Notes: generated by a model not told the origin, from the letters alone. Numbered from the stretch's first letter, positions 51,799 through 63,284 are shown. The stretch: DNA of 64,000 nt from Gautieria morchelliformis (GCA_015179125.1 WHVA01000027.1:248001-312000); one strand, 5' to 3'. Translations and numbers: made by a program.

Positions 51799-52753
51799 TC
51801 ACTGCTCCCCAATCTTCACCTCGAGGGCCCCCAACAACGTCCACCACGCATAATCCATCATGTGCCACAGCGTGAAATCGAAAACGCCCAGTACCCCCGC
51901 GTTTCCCCACACCCCCTGCACCGTATACGCACACTCCAGCAGCTGACGGATCGTACACGTCTCCGCAATATTCCTCATGTAGGCATGCTGCGACTGCGTG
52001 CCCGCAGGGAGGGGAGGAACGCCGCGAGGAGCGGCTCCGTGCGGCCCGTGTATAAGTACTCCAGGAGGAGCCGGAACGCGCGCGGGCTGGGGAGCCTGAG
52101 CTGGTGCACGGGAACGGCGAGGCGGCGGGCGCCCGCGGGGGCGCGATGTTCGCAGAGTGCGCCCCGACGATTAGGGGGCGGGCGCCCCCGGGGGAGCGCG
52201 AGTTTCGCAGTGCACGACGAGGACGATGGCGTGCACGGGTGGAGCATGATGGGCTCGCTCCCCTCCGTGGACGTGGACGCTTTGATGGCGAGGACGTGCG
52301 TCGGGGGTCGTACGCATGCGCCGCGTCGGGGAGGGTGATCGCCAGCTCGCGCGGGAGCGGCCCTGTGGTACACCTTGCATGAGGCCAGTGGTAGCTAGAA
52401 ACATGCTGGAAATTCCCGGTCAGATGCGTGGCAAGCAGCGCACGCGCAGCGACGTACCCGGCACCGATCTCCTTCAACTTGGCTTGAATATGATCGACGG
52501 ACAGGTCCTCGAGCTTCGTATCGATCGCCGCGAGCGCGGCTTTCGACACCTCGCGGAACGGGAACCGCCCGAGCTCCCTCGGGAGGGCGACCGTCTTCAG
52601 CGCGTCATCCCCGGACGTACTCGTACTCGCACTCTGCGAATCCGAAACCGCATCGTCGGCCTCAAGGGGCACGATGAGCGGGCTGGTCCCCGCCGCCGGA
52701 GGCGCGGCACGGCTGGCTGAGCGGTTGTTCGACTGTCGGGATGCATTCGGCAT
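51799..52753 (-). pseudogene. Clp1-like protein, copy 2, frameshifted
   Basis: Minus strand. Exon 1 (52753-52458) encodes TVALPRELGRFPFREVSKAA and LSVDHIQAKLKEIGA. The intron is 52406-52457 (GTACGT...TTCCAG). Exon 2 continues but shifts frame near 52370, 52310 and 52250; fragments such as TGPLPRELAITLPDA, PTHVLAIKAST and SPRAFRLLLEYLYTGRTEPL appear in different frames. It ends EVKIGEQ at 51799. Only its N-terminal half could be translated. It is closest to copy 4 at the 3' end. Confidence 0.75.
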
Positions 52754-52759
52754 AGTAAG

Positions 52760-53980
52760 ATGAAAATTCGGGGGGGTGGCGCGAGATGAAGGGTAGTGGG
52801 ATGATGGAGGGGTGGTTCAGGAACTAAGCTGGGAAACGCGCTGCCTCCCTTCATCCATTTCCAAACGCATCCGGCTGGTGTCAGTGTTGCAGATGTGGTC
52901 TGCGTGGGTGGTAGGTCCTAGTTTGCACTCGTTTATCGGTGCCGAATGAATCAGAGGATACGATACTAGGAGTGTGTAGCAAGGGCAGCACAGGGAATTT
53001 ACCGCCACAAAGGATTTCCTTTCATGCAAAAATAGCAATTAGCGCCAGGATACTTCGGGAATTACATAATGGATTCCGAGAACACTTGGGCGCCTTAGGT
53101 AATGTTCCTTTGTTACATCTCGCCTCTTGTTGTGTTGAATCCGGGGTGATGACATAAGCCAATGACGCGTACAAGGTACGAGGGGCAGTGAAAGGAATAA
53201 ATAGAACAAGGAGCGCAGTAGGTAGATTGGAAGCTACTCGGAGAAACTCGAGGCCAGACTCAAGGCAGACATCAGCGCGCCAGTGCCCGTCACCCCACAG
53301 CAGATCAACGCATGTCTGCGCGCGCCGATGACCCCCATTGCAGATACGACCGAGCTAGTCCCACAAAGCAAACCATCACCATACATGAAGCGGTGGTGGT
53401 CACTGCAACTCACCCAAACAAGAGCGCAGACAAGGCGACTAGGCAGACGTTCATATGCAAGGCGAAACGTTCAGGACTTTATAAAGCTTGAAGCTTGAAG
53501 AGTCCTTGCATTTTTGCAAATTACGCGTTGACGTGACACGTTAATGGTCCTTCAAAACTTTCAGTTCGTATTTTTTTACGTCTGGAGAAGGTATGGACAT
53601 ATTTCGCCGTTTACATTCCTCAACGATTCTAAATGTAACTTTAAATCGTGCTCTATAAAAATAAAACGTGCCGCGCATCGTCTCGTGACCGACTACCGAT
53701 CCTAACCGGTACATCACCACATCTGCGGCTCCCACCCGATGCCACCTCCCTGGACCAAGGGCAATTCTCACTGGGGTTGAAGGCCAGACTTTCTACCGCG
53801 CTACTGACCTTCCTATATATACTGGGGATCGGCTGATGAGCAACACTGGGTCTGTTCTCGGATGTTATATAAACATAAACTGTTTCTCTGTCCGAAGAAG
53901 GAACGATGGGTCTGCTTTTACTGGTACACCTTTATTGACCCCATAACCCGCATCCCATGCACATCTCAAACACTGATTCT
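52760..53980. other. Intergenic, no gene recognised
   Basis: Contains the Clp1-like upstream repeat at its left, then about 1 kb of sequence with no motif I can name. Confidence 0.4.
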
Positions 53981-53984
53981 CCCG

Positions 53985-54250
53985 TTGGCCGAGCATGTTT
54001 CTGGGGCAGAGCATCCCGACACGTGCAGAGTCATCGGTCCCCATTGCACGAACGCCTGCGAGCTCACAACCTGGAAACCAGGTCCATCTAAACCATTTAG
54101 ATGATGCGACGCAACCCCTCATGGTCCCACCTATACGCATAACGATAGCGACCGATAAAAAGGAAGCGATCACTTACAACAGTCTACATAAGACCCCCAT
54201 CAAAACCTACGACGCAAGTTTAGCAGATCCCGAGGGTTTTAGAATTTACA
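53985..54250 (+). pseudogene. LINE ORF2 fragment, copy F1
   Basis: Encodes broken IPTRAESSVPIARTP..., then PPIRITIATDKKEAIT-type sequence, and matches 56262-56510. The motif IRI-IA-D-KEAI just before a TYADGS-like stretch is the RT-to-RNase H junction of fungal LINEs. Short and interrupted. Confidence 0.5.
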
Positions 54251-54307
54251 TCTGTCCCCACCCGGTATCACCTACCCAGATACAGGGCGATTCTCACTGA
54301 GGCTGAA

Positions 54308-54520
54308 GGGCTAACACAGCCTGGGGAGGATCAACCACCTCCCTCTAGCTGCATTCGAATCGGCAATGGCGAAAACGCCTATTTTGTAGCTTGCATTGTC
54401 CTCCACCACATCGCTGTTCATCGCCCATCGCGTCATCCTCGGATCTCACCGTCCACGACGCGAAGACGAACGGTAAACAATCGAAACGTGACTCGATGGG
54501 TGGAGAGGAAGCTAAGGACG
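54308..54520 (+). repeat. About 210-bp dispersed repeat, copy 1
   Basis: GGGGAGGATCAACCACCTCC and following sequence recurs at about 61360-61565 in the same orientation with some 10% differences. Neither copy contains a gene. Confidence 0.75.
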
Positions 54521-54934
54521 CGGGTGGACGGGACAGCGGGTGCGGTGGGACGAGCCTGGTGGTCCTGATGCCCAAGCCAAGCATGGACTGGTCGCGGATG
54601 CCGTCGTCCGCATCGAGGGACTCTGGGGACGGGAGGAGGTGTGCGGGATGTGTGTGGCACGGTGTGGAGGGCGCTGCCGGGGTGTCGGTTGCGGGCGGGG
54701 CGACGCTGTGTGCCGCGCCGTCTGAGCGAGCTCGTGATCGCTTTTATCGAAACAGTGGTACCCAAAAAGCGGCCCGGGAATCCTCGCCAGAAGCGGCGAT
54801 GGAATCTCGCACAAGAAGAGTCGACGCTCAGCTAACTGACTCTGTCGCAACATACATGTACTATTGGCCCTCGATTCCATAGTGTGCTGATCTCAATTAC
54901 ACATACGGCCAGATCCGGGTTCTGAGCTCCTTGA

Positions 54935-55679
54935 TCATTTTTTCACTCTCTGCTTTCTCCTCCGCATACTGTTCCTCCAGCTCTTCCACTTTACATCACT
55001 TGGGGGAGGTACAATTCCTTCAGCTTGCAGGTAATCTGGGATAAAGTTACTAGGACATGCAGGCTGCGAGTAATTGACACTTACCCATTGACCGGTATTT
55101 AAACAGAAAGGTGTGCCAGGGCTCCACATCATATCCGTCGGCTTCAAACCTTGCTGTTTTTGAGTCGATAGTGGTTGACCTTGATTGTGCCAAACTCCTC
55201 AATATTCAGATCTTCGCCGGTGCTGCAAGTGCCTTTTAGTCTGGATCAGATGCTGGCTGCGGAGCACAGATGTATGTTTGCACACGGCAGACTCACCAGT
55301 TAAATCTACCGTCGAGAACTCCAAATTTTTGTACGTGCGTCCATTGTTCGTCTTTTCAAGTTTCCACGTGCGACTCCCCTGAGAACTTAAATGCGAACTA
55401 CTGTCTACGAGAAGACCATTGATGAAGACATCAGATATAAACGTAAAATTTCTACATTCCCCACATATGCTGAACGCCTACCAGAATGTTAACATATGTC
55501 ACGTCAGAGGAATAATATAGGTATGAAGGTACCTTTCCAGGCTGTGAAGCAATCCAACAAGACATGACAATTGATCCCTCCTTTTCGAAAACCTTCTCAC
55601 AGTATTCAGGTAGCTTCTGGCCATGTACTTCAATCCAGAGTTCCATGTTGGGCTCGGACCCTTTAGACGACTCGGACAT
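54935..55679 (-). pseudogene. DUF7918-like gene, multi-exon, probable frameshift
   Basis: Minus strand. Exon 1 (55679-55533) is MELWIEVHGQKLPEYCEKVF, then GSIVMSCWIASQPGK. The intron is 55478-55532. Exon 2 (55477-55297) is DVFINGLLVDS and YKNLEFSTVDLT. The intron is 55233-55296. Exon 3 from 55232 is GTCSTGEDLNIEEFGTIKVN. Further on, VEPWHTFLFKYRSM (about 55105) and EGIVPPPSDVKW (about 55010) follow, separated by a likely intron. A frame change near 55150 (NSKV stop versus FEADGYD) suggests a one-base lesion. This series matches basidiomycete DUF7918 proteins, whose function is unknown. The gene ends at 54935. Confidence 0.6.
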
Positions 55680-55799
55680 TTTTGATTATTGGGTGGAAAC
55701 GTTGGGATCGGACACTTCAGACAACTTGGATGACTCGGCCACTATGGATCGTTCGGTGGAAAGTAAAAACGGTGGATAATTATGTAATAAAGGCCTAAC

Positions 55800-56261
55800 T
55801 TAATCTAGTCCGAGGCATGGGAAACTGGAGCTTGGACCTTCCCAGACCACGACCTTTAGGGAAAGTTGTGTTCATTAAATTCTCTGCTGTCCAAAACCAG
55901 TTCTTCTGCTCGCCAATAGACGGAAATACCTGGGGGGGTTGTTTAAAATTTCAATGGAAAATACTGAGAAGTTGAGGGCCAGACGAAGACGAATAGAGTG
56001 TGCGGCGGATACTATTTCGCAATGCCGGAGGCAGCTTTGCAAGACTCCAACGACGAGGTTGCACATTTTCAGTCCGCCACCATCCGATCGCAGCATGATC
56101 GGCGACCGCTTTTCGCTGCGCAGGACCACAAGCAGGAAGCCCAGTGTGCAACCACGATGCAACAGCGACGGTGGACGATGAACCCATACCTAGATCAACA
56201 CGCGTACGCCCACTCTCCCAACAATATAAATCCGCCTCCACGGGAACCGCACCATGATGCT
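55800..56261. other. No firm gene; probable LINE-derived sequence
   Basis: Plus-strand reading gives LRARRRRIECAADTISQC and similar, possibly upstream parts of the LINE fragment that follows. Not assignable with confidence. Confidence 0.3.
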
Positions 56262-56510
56262 GTGCAGAGCATCCCGACACGTGCAGAGTCCTCGGTCCTG
56301 GCATTGCACGAACTCCTGCGAGCTCACAACCTGGAAGCCAGGTCCATCGAAAACATTCAGGCAATACGACGCAACCCCTCATGGATCCCACCGATACGCA
56401 TAATGATAGCGACCGATGAAAAGGAAGCGATCATCTAAACAAGTCCCCCATCGAAACCTACGCGGATGGGTCACGACGCAAGCTATACAGATCTCGAGGG
56501 TTTTGTCCAA
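56262..56510 (+). pseudogene. LINE ORF2 fragment, copy F2
   Basis: Encodes IPTRAESSVLALHELLRAHN and PPIRIMIATDEKEAI, then a broken TYADGS-like RNase H start. Second copy of 53985-54250, about 2.3 kb away in the same orientation. Confidence 0.5.
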
Positions 56511-56770
56511 AATGTACACTACAGTCCAGTTGAATCCAACTACGTGAATATCACCATGACAAGACAGGAACGTGCCACTCGACTTCGACCAATGTCATAA
56601 ATGTCCGGTACCAGTAACAGTAACCGTCAAAAAATGCGATAACCAATCCAAAATGAAGTGCTGCTGAATATTGAATGAGGGCGGTGAGTGATGAGTGTCT
56701 GTGAATGCGTCCGGTGTGGGAGGTGTGTATCAGATATCATCTGAGGATCTACGTATTTCGCTGCAGGACC

Positions 56771-57251
56771 TCAGAGCCCGCACGCCGACGCGTCGAGCTG
56801 CGTCGCCGTGGCCGTAATCCGACCCAGCTCGACAGCCTGCCCCCCTGTCAGCGTCTCCAACGCCTCCTGCGCGATATTGAAACCCGCCGCCGCGTGGTCA
56901 ATCGCCAGCACTGAAAGAGGAAAGAGAACCTAAGCGGCGCCGCCACCGTGGAAAAGAAACATGGAACTAGGGCGCACCGTTGATCGTCGTGCCGTTGAAG
57001 GCCAGCTTCCAGCACGTCCCCCAGTTCGGGCTGCCGTGCGCGACGATGGCCTCCGCGCTGCCGATGTTGTGGAATGTGGGGAGGGACCCGAAGGTCGGGA
57101 AGCGCGAGAGGAGGCCGTTCGCGCCGTCGCTGCACGCGACCGTCGCGAGGCTGCCCTCAGCGTTGTCGTACGTGGTGTCGAACGACACAGTGTCCGCGAG
57201 CGCAGACGCGGCGAGGAGGACGAGCGTGCAGGCGTGCGCGGCCAATTTCAT
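56771..57251 (-). CDS. Cerato-platanin family secreted protein
   Basis: Minus strand. Exon 1 is 57251-56978 and exon 2 is 56910-56771, with a 67-nt intron (GTGCGC...TTTCAG), giving 137 residues. Signal peptide MKLAAHACTLVLLAASALA is followed by mature DTVSFDTTYDN, LATVACSDGANGL, FGSLPTFHNIGSAEAIV, WGTCWKLAFNGTTI, LAIDHAAAGFNIA and a QLDASACGL end. This is the full cerato-platanin pattern of about 120 mature residues. These small secreted proteins bind chitin oligomers, loosen cell walls and in some species act as plant elicitors. The usual NCGTCW site reads NWGTCW here, so one of four conserved cysteines is lost and one disulfide cannot form. A TATA box (TTATAAAAG, minus strand) lies at 57301-57310. 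Otherwise intact. Confidence 0.9.
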
Positions 57252-57300
57252 GCCTGATAGTCGGGAGTGTGAAATGGTAGAACATGACTTTTATGTCGCC

Positions 57301-57310
57301 CTTTTATAAG
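57301..57310 (-). promoter_or_regulatory. TATA box of the cerato-platanin gene
   Basis: Minus-strand CTTATAAAAG lies 50 bp upstream of the ATG at 57251, a fitting distance for a short leader. Confidence 0.5.
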
Positions 57311-58045
57311 GGAAGGGGTGCGCTGACAGTATGAAGGAGCGCTCGCCACCTATGGCCGATGGTACGTACAACCGAGTGATAGACGCTTCACATACTATAA
57401 CGGTAATCCCAGTGCGCACCGCCGCCCACCACCAGTTGACGCTGGTGGGCCATGCCAGCCGTGAACACCGACGCAGGGTAGACCTGCATGCACCATGTGG
57501 CCTGCGGTGCGCCGCTGATAAATAGCGCATATCGTCGACGAACGGCACTCGTTCCCGTTTCTACGCAATCTGACAGCGCCGCTCCGAGTCTTTACGTAAA
57601 GTTACTCTCGGTCTGTGTGTTTTTGAAGCAGGTCTTTTCAAGCGAGAAGGATTTTTGTTTTCTTTTTGGAATCCCTATCTGCTTTCAAGTTCTCCCATGT
57701 AGTCGCGCGTCCCCAACCCACGATGCTCCAGTCATCATCGCTTCCCTGGCAGGAGCGCAGGGAAGAACGTGTCAGGTACAGATTGCTCTGCCCCCGGGCA
57801 AAGCTCATCATCACCCAAGTATTTCAGCCTGATTATTCAATGTGAATATGCGTGATTCGCTTCTGTAGCTGGATAAACCCTCGAAATATGCGATTACAGT
57901 AAGGCTTGCGGCGTGTACTCATAATGCGCATGGATTTCGATTAACAAACATCGCAAAGTGCGTTGGGTCATTTGGATCGACTAGGAAAGGCTTGTCGGTG
58001 GCTAGAATACGCCAGGCCGGTAGATGCGCGGTGAACGACGTGTCA
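57311..58045. other. Intergenic; contains an inverted dispersed repeat
   Basis: No gene recognised. Positions 57846-57942 are an inverted copy of 50835-50930. Confidence 0.45.
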
Positions 58046-58046
58046 G

Positions 58047-59090
58047 CTAACATGCGTGCGTGATGACAGTCCCATCAAGAGCGGCATCGGCGATCTTGTC
58101 GACAACCGATAACCAATTCTGGTACGCCTGCAGGAACGTGGCAGTGTGGAGCGCGTCCTCAGGAGGGAAGGAGTCGTCTAGTGATTGTTTTCCAACACCA
58201 TTGCCAAAAGGGATCTTCTTGGAGCACAAGTTGTTGTTGCTACGAATGCAATCAAGAGTGGCCATGGTGAGCATGGATAACACAATGTAGATGCTATTAA
58301 AGGCCATTTGCATAATGGCAGCAGGCATTTTGACTACATCCATTTGTAGCTTGTTACCAGCGGGCAGTGTGGATGGTGTGCAAAGGAGGGAGAGCATCAA
58401 AGTCAACTGGCCGCAATTTAGCGTGGAGCATATTGGCTAGTGCAGTGGATCCATTGCCGAGGCAATAAGGGCCTGCAGATCAATAGCCTCGAGAGGATTG
58501 TCACCGGGAGGATCAGTATGACCGTGAGGCAGGCCGGAGCCTTGCGCGGAGATTGAATCCGCAGGGCAAGCGAGCGGATGGGATGGAGTGGACGACGGTG
58601 GAGCGAAAGACGGACCGGCAAGAACTTGCGTGGAAGCGCGTGTGTTGGCAGGCGTAGGAACGGACAGTGTAATGGAAGGGGTGACGGCCGTCGTAGGTGT
58701 CGCGAGTGTAATAGAGGGAGCAACGACGTGACTGTTAAGGAAATCCACTAAGCTGGGCAGGTCGTCTTCGACATCATCATCGGAAACGGGATCCCTGTTA
58801 CGAGGATTTGCCCTCTTTGCTCCTCTTACCAAGTTTAACTTACGAATCACAGCATTGTGTTTCTCCGTACTAGCCATCAGGCGCCGAAAGTGATCAAGTT
58901 CTTGATCAGGTTCAACGACCTGTTTCCCAGGGAGTGGGTTAGATTCACCGGCCAAAGATGGCCCTGCGTCGACGTTCGTTGCGCGCGCAGGAGGTGCTTC
59001 CCCAGCTACACGTTGAGGAGGTCGTTCGGCAGAACCATGAGAAAGATTCGCAAGTTCAAACTTAGGTATGGAGGAGCGGAGGAAAGAAAG
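58047..59090 (-). pseudogene. Transposon gag-like or repetitive hypothetical frame, broken
   Basis: Minus-strand frame from about 59090 to 58437 encodes EPDQELDHFRRLMASTEKHN, NLVRGAKRANPRNRDPV and a Pro/Thr/Ser-rich stretch ending IASAMDPLH at a TAG. The same frame reopens as LQMDVVKMPAAIMQMAFNS, then KKIPFGNGVGKQSLDDS and FLQAYQNWLSVVDKIADAAL to 58047. I recall similar sequence in multi-copy basidiomycete gag-like proteins but cannot name the family. The stop plus an apparent shift near 58410 mark it as decayed. Confidence 0.4.
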
Positions 59091-59212
59091 GCGTGATTAC
59101 CAATCACACCTTCCGTCACGCGTTCCTTATGTAAGTTCAACCGTACACTAAAGAGCCACAGGGTCACGTGACAATGTCCAATGGCGCATGTCAACTCGAC
59201 GTTCGCCTGGTA

Positions 59213-59243
59213 ATATTCTCATACCAGGCTGGTATGAGAATAT
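59213..59243. repeat. 14-bp perfect palindromic hairpin
   Basis: ATATTCTCATACCA (59213-59226), a 3-base spacer, then its exact reverse complement at 59230-59243. Located upstream of Clp1-like copy 3. Confidence 0.65.
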
Positions 59244-59738
59244 GTTTTTCAGCACTCACCCAAGCTTTTAGTATTTACTATAATGTCTCAGCCAGAATCT
59301 CACTTTCCTGCAACGCCATGGAAGAGGACCAGACGAGGACGCGTTGAACTCTAGAAAGGTACAGCGCTAAAGAAACAAGGACGGGCGACTATGTACGTTT
59401 GAATACGTAAAGAAGGTACTCGCGATAGTCTCTCCTATTTCTCGGCCTCGGGTGAGCGATGGTCGCCGCCGCCTTGGAACGGTGGCTGTTCGACCTTCAA
59501 TTCCAATCTGATTTGCCAGCGTCAGCTTTCATTTTCGGCGCCGATCAACGAGTACACCAGGACCTACAATGAGACACGTCCATCGCGCGGTCAACTACCC
59601 ACGCATATCACCCATCTCAGCCTGATGCGTTTGGAATGGATAAAGGGAGCCAGCGCATTTCCCAGCTCAGTTCCTGCACCACCCCTCCTTCATCCCACTC
59701 CCCTTCATCTTACGCCACTCCCACTGTTTCATCTCACC

Positions 59739-60668
59739 ATGCCGAACGCATCCCGACGCAATCGCCGCTCTTCCAGACCCGCACCGCTCATCGTGCCCAT
59801 CGAGGACGATGCGCCGAGGCCGAGTACGAGTACGTCGGGGGACACCGCGCAGAGGACGGTCGCGCTCCCGAGGGAGCTCCAGCCACACCCGTACCGCGAG
59901 GTGTCCGAAGCCGCGCTCACGGCGCTCGGTGTGAACCTCACGGACATGCCCGTAGTGTTTCTTCAAGACGTCTTCAGGGAAATCGGCGACAGGTACGTCG
60001 CTGCGCGTGCGCTGCTTGCCACGCATATGGTCTGACCGGGGATTTTCAGCTTGCTTCTAGCTACCAACGGACGCATTACAACATCTACCACGGGGCCAAT
60101 CCCGCGCGAAGTGGAGATGACCCTCCCCGACGACGCGGACGTGCACAACCCCCCGACGCACGTCCTCGCCGTCCACGCGTCCACGCCCGCCGACCAGACG
60201 GCGCTCGTCACGCTCTACCCCGTGCACGGCGTCGTCCTTGTCATGCACTGCGCGAACCTGACTCTCCCCCACGAGCGCCCCCGCCGTCTCGTCCTCGGGG
60301 CGCACTCCGCGAACCTCCCGCTTCCCCCCGCGGGCGCCCGCCGCCTCGTCATTCCCGTGCACCCGCTCCTCCTGCCTAGCCCAAGCACCTTCCAGCTCCT
60401 CCTGGAGTACTTATACACGGGCCACACGGATCCGCTCCTCGCGGCGTTCCTGCCCCCCAACACGGGCACGCGGCCGTCCCATGCCTGCTTGAGGGGTGTA
60501 GTGGACACCTGTACGATCGTGGGGCTTCTTGAGTATGCGTATACGGTCCAAGGGGTGTGGAGCAATGTGGGGGCGTTGGGCGTGTTCGACAGCACGCTGT
60601 GGGACTTCATGCATTGTGTGTGGGGGACGTTGTTGGCCGCCCTCGAGATGAAAATTGAGGAGCAATGA
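59739..60668 (+). CDS. Clp1-like (clampless) protein, copy 3, intact
   Basis: Exon 1 is 59739-59992 and exon 2 is 60050-60668, with a 57-nt intron (GACAG|GTACGT...TTTTCAG), giving 290 residues. It starts MPNASRRNRRSSRPAPLIV and continues TVALPRELQPHPYREVSEAA, DMPVVFLQDVFREIGD, the junction SLLLATNGRITTSTTGPIPR, PTHVLAVHASTPADQTALVT, SPSTFQLLLEYLYTGHTDPL and the end LEMKIEEQ. Without splicing, a TGA in the intron would stop translation, and removing it restores a full-length match to copy 1, which supports the intron. Opposite orientation to copies 1, 2 and 4. Likely regulator of clamp or sexual development by family resemblance only. Confidence 0.7.
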
Positions 60669-61340
60669 GGGTTGCGCTATTGACTAGCCCGGTTTGGGCT
60701 GGGTGAAGACGAAGTATGCGGAAACCACAACGAAGTTGATAGGAGATTTTTTCATGTACAGTGTGTGTCCTTCTGAATGAAGCCGGGACACGTGCCTGGT
60801 GCAGTTACATTCAATAGGCAACGCAAAACTAGACGGATTGAGCCACATGGTTATATATGTAAAGAATTGTCGATGTTGTGTGGCGAGTGTGGCCTCATGT
60901 GACACCCGGCCCATCGATAAGTAACGTTTACCCCGTGGAAAATGAAATTTACGGCTACAGTCGTAAATCTCGTAAATCTCGACGTCGCTTTATCTAACGC
61001 GAACGGGTCCCTTCAGGTATGGTGCCCACGGTGAGATGCAAGCGAGCGATTGCCCAGAATGGGTACAAAGTAGCACAACACGGCGTGGGGTGTGAAAGTG
61101 CCACCAGGGTGCCAGCGTCTCCCCTACTCAGCTCGAGCGCTCGCGATTCTCAACCCTCACACCACAACAGCCGCCCTCAAGCTTCCAGCGTGTCAGTGAT
61201 AAAACCAATATTCTTGGAGCTTAAACTGCCCAAGTGACGTCGAAGGTGAAATTTTCTTTGCAAATCCCTACTGTGCCGCCGAGCGAAGGACGCCGGAGGC
61301 ACGTTCTGGTCCAATAATAAAGTCATTATTCACTGGACAT
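60669..61340. repeat. 3' flank of Clp1-like copy 3 (duplicated sequence)
   Basis: 60669-60910 is the inverted match of the flanks of copies 1, 2 and 4; 60990-61330 is the inverted match of 51125-51560. No gene. Confidence 0.7.
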
Positions 61341-61359
61341 TCTTGAAGCATAAGGGCTA

Positions 61360-61565
61360 GCGCAGTCTGGGGAGGATCAACCACCTCCCTCTAGTTGCAT
61401 TCGAATTGGCAACGGCGATAATGCCTATTTTTTAGCTTGCATTGTCCTCCACCACGTCGCTGTTCATCGCCCATCGCGTCATCCCTGGATCTCACCTCCC
61501 ACGACGCTAAGATGAACGTTATGCAGTTGAATCGTGAATCGATGGGTAGACTCAGGAAGCTAGTA
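61360..61565 (+). repeat. About 210-bp dispersed repeat, copy 2
   Basis: Second copy of 54308-54520. Directly followed by another repeat (61575-61775) that recurs inverted at 63285-63440. Confidence 0.7.
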
Positions 61566-61574
61566 ACCCGATCA

Positions 61575-61775
61575 CTGGTCTTGCCGTTGGTGTCCACAAC
61601 AGAAGTAGCATCAACTTCGATCAGTCTAGCATGGAACCCGTACGTGCATTTTACCTTTTTCGAAAACACACCAGGTAATCCTTACTCGATACTCGATAGC
61701 AACCTCTTACACTGGAAAGTATTTATGGTGGTGACTTGACCCAAAACAGTGGCACACAGCGGAGACAACATGGAT
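61575..61775 (+). repeat. Repeat with inverted partner at 63285-63440
   Basis: Shares phrases such as TTTTCGAAAA, AAGTATTTATGGTGGTGAC and GGAGACAAC with the reverse complement of 63285-63440. The two copies face each other across 1.5 kb that includes a copia LTR. Confidence 0.6.
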
Positions 61776-62319
61776 TGGACAAAGCTCGCCGATGTCCAGG
61801 GTCTATGACACGAGTCATGTGACTCCAGCCACTCGTGCCCACTGTCCACCCATTGTCCGCTGTCCACTCTTCGTCCACTGTCCACGCTCCGTCCACAGTC
61901 CACTCGCATCAAAGCTTGCATAGCCTATGTCCTATTGTCCACACTCCCTCCTAGTATAATTGTTCCAGCTCCTCTTCCCCCTTTCCCTTGCGTCCTTCTC
62001 ACACACATCGCGCTCGATAGCCATTAAGGCTTCGAGCTCAATCTCTTTTTGCACCCGCCCTGTCCACTTCCCACTTCTTGTTGAATTGCTATTTTGTATT
62101 TATGCTTGCGCCGGCTTGAGCACGGCCCGGTTCCCGGTCGCGCAGAGAGCGCTGGCATCGCAATCTACCTTGTTGCTAGCCCAGTGTCACACTCGAGTGA
62201 GCATAGAGCCAAGTCGACCTCGTAACCCATCGTTTCTGTGGAACGAAGGAAATATAAAATATGATCTTATTATTCAATCTTGAGACATAGAGTGTTTTTG
62301 GGATAATTAGCTACGGCCG
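61776..62319. other. GTCCAC-rich simple sequence; no gene
   Basis: Between about 61835 and 61940, GTCCAC or GTCCGC hexamers recur about ten times. The rest shows nothing recognisable. Confidence 0.45.
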
Positions 62320-62331
62320 GGGCCCATAACC
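62320..62331 (-). other. Copia primer-binding site, second copy
   Basis: Plus-strand GGGCCCATAACC followed by TGTAGGTCGA resembles the initiator tRNA-Met anticodon arm, as at 46871-46882. No gag follows on its left. Confidence 0.6.
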
Positions 62332-62480
62332 TGTAGGTCGAAGTATGATTAGAGGTGTAGTATATCGGAGTAAAGCAGCGACCTTAGTCGCTTCCTTATA
62401 TACATGAAAGCCTTCTGCTAATTATAGTATATCTTATTGTCTCCTTTGTCCTTTGTCTTTTCCCTATCCCTTGTCTTCCT
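62332..62480 (-). repeat. Copia LTR-like sequence E2
   Basis: Begins at the primer site boundary and resembles LTR E1 (shared TTATATACA and TTATAGTATATC-type phrases). The far end is not defined. The internal region of the element is missing. Confidence 0.45.
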
Positions 62481-63284
62481 CTTATCCACTCGTCCTTTGT
62501 TTACGCGAGTGCGAGGCGTCAGCGCACCAAAGTGCCGCCCGCGAAGTTTGGGCTCCCAAGGATCGTCTTAAGGTCTCTCTAGCTTCCTTGCGAAGCACGT
62601 CGACTGTTAAGTAGGCGAGATGAAGGGCTGGACCCACACACGTCTACAATCAAACGACTTCGTCGCGGTCCAAGCACCGGGAACCTGGGAAATACAGTAT
62701 TTTGAATAGAAGCGTTGGCCATTAGGTAATCGGGCTTGGCGGCACTTCGGTAGCGATGACGTGTCCCTACAATACAGTTCGCGAGACAAGCGGTGGACGG
62801 GATGTGACAAAGAGTTTGGAGAAAACAAGGCGTCGGGCAGACAATGGAGGAGATATTATTAGAGAGGACCCCATGTATTGAAGGCAGCGACCTCTGCCGG
62901 TCGCTGCTCACCATCGAATCAACCCCGTACTCTAAAGCTCCTTCGACCTATATCTTTTATGCCAGAGCCATGTCACGTTCACGAGAGGCAGCAGAGAAAC
63001 TTCATAATAGTCAGTCGACAACTTGCAATCGGATGTCGAAGGATATGCGAATTTGTGCCGCTGTGCCGGATGTCGCTGATCCCCTTACTGCGTACCACTT
63101 ATTCTTCGCCTTTGAAGCTCAATTTGAAACTTGTGATCTATACATATCAAAAGGATTACTGGAAATTTTATCAAGTTGAAGTAGGATGGATGTAAAATCA
63201 ATGCGAAGGCTAGTAGTGGTAAAGCGTTAGCGGCCAAGGCGGCAAGCGGCGTCACTACGACAAGAGACGATACGAAGTCGACTT
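62481..63284. other. No gene recognised
   Basis: About 800 bp with only short, unconvincing open frames. Confidence 0.35.

Noticed and set aside
59636-60379. 247-codon plus frame overlapping Clp1-like copy 3
   Set aside because: Wrong frame of the same gene; the spliced 290-residue reading matches copies 1 and 2.
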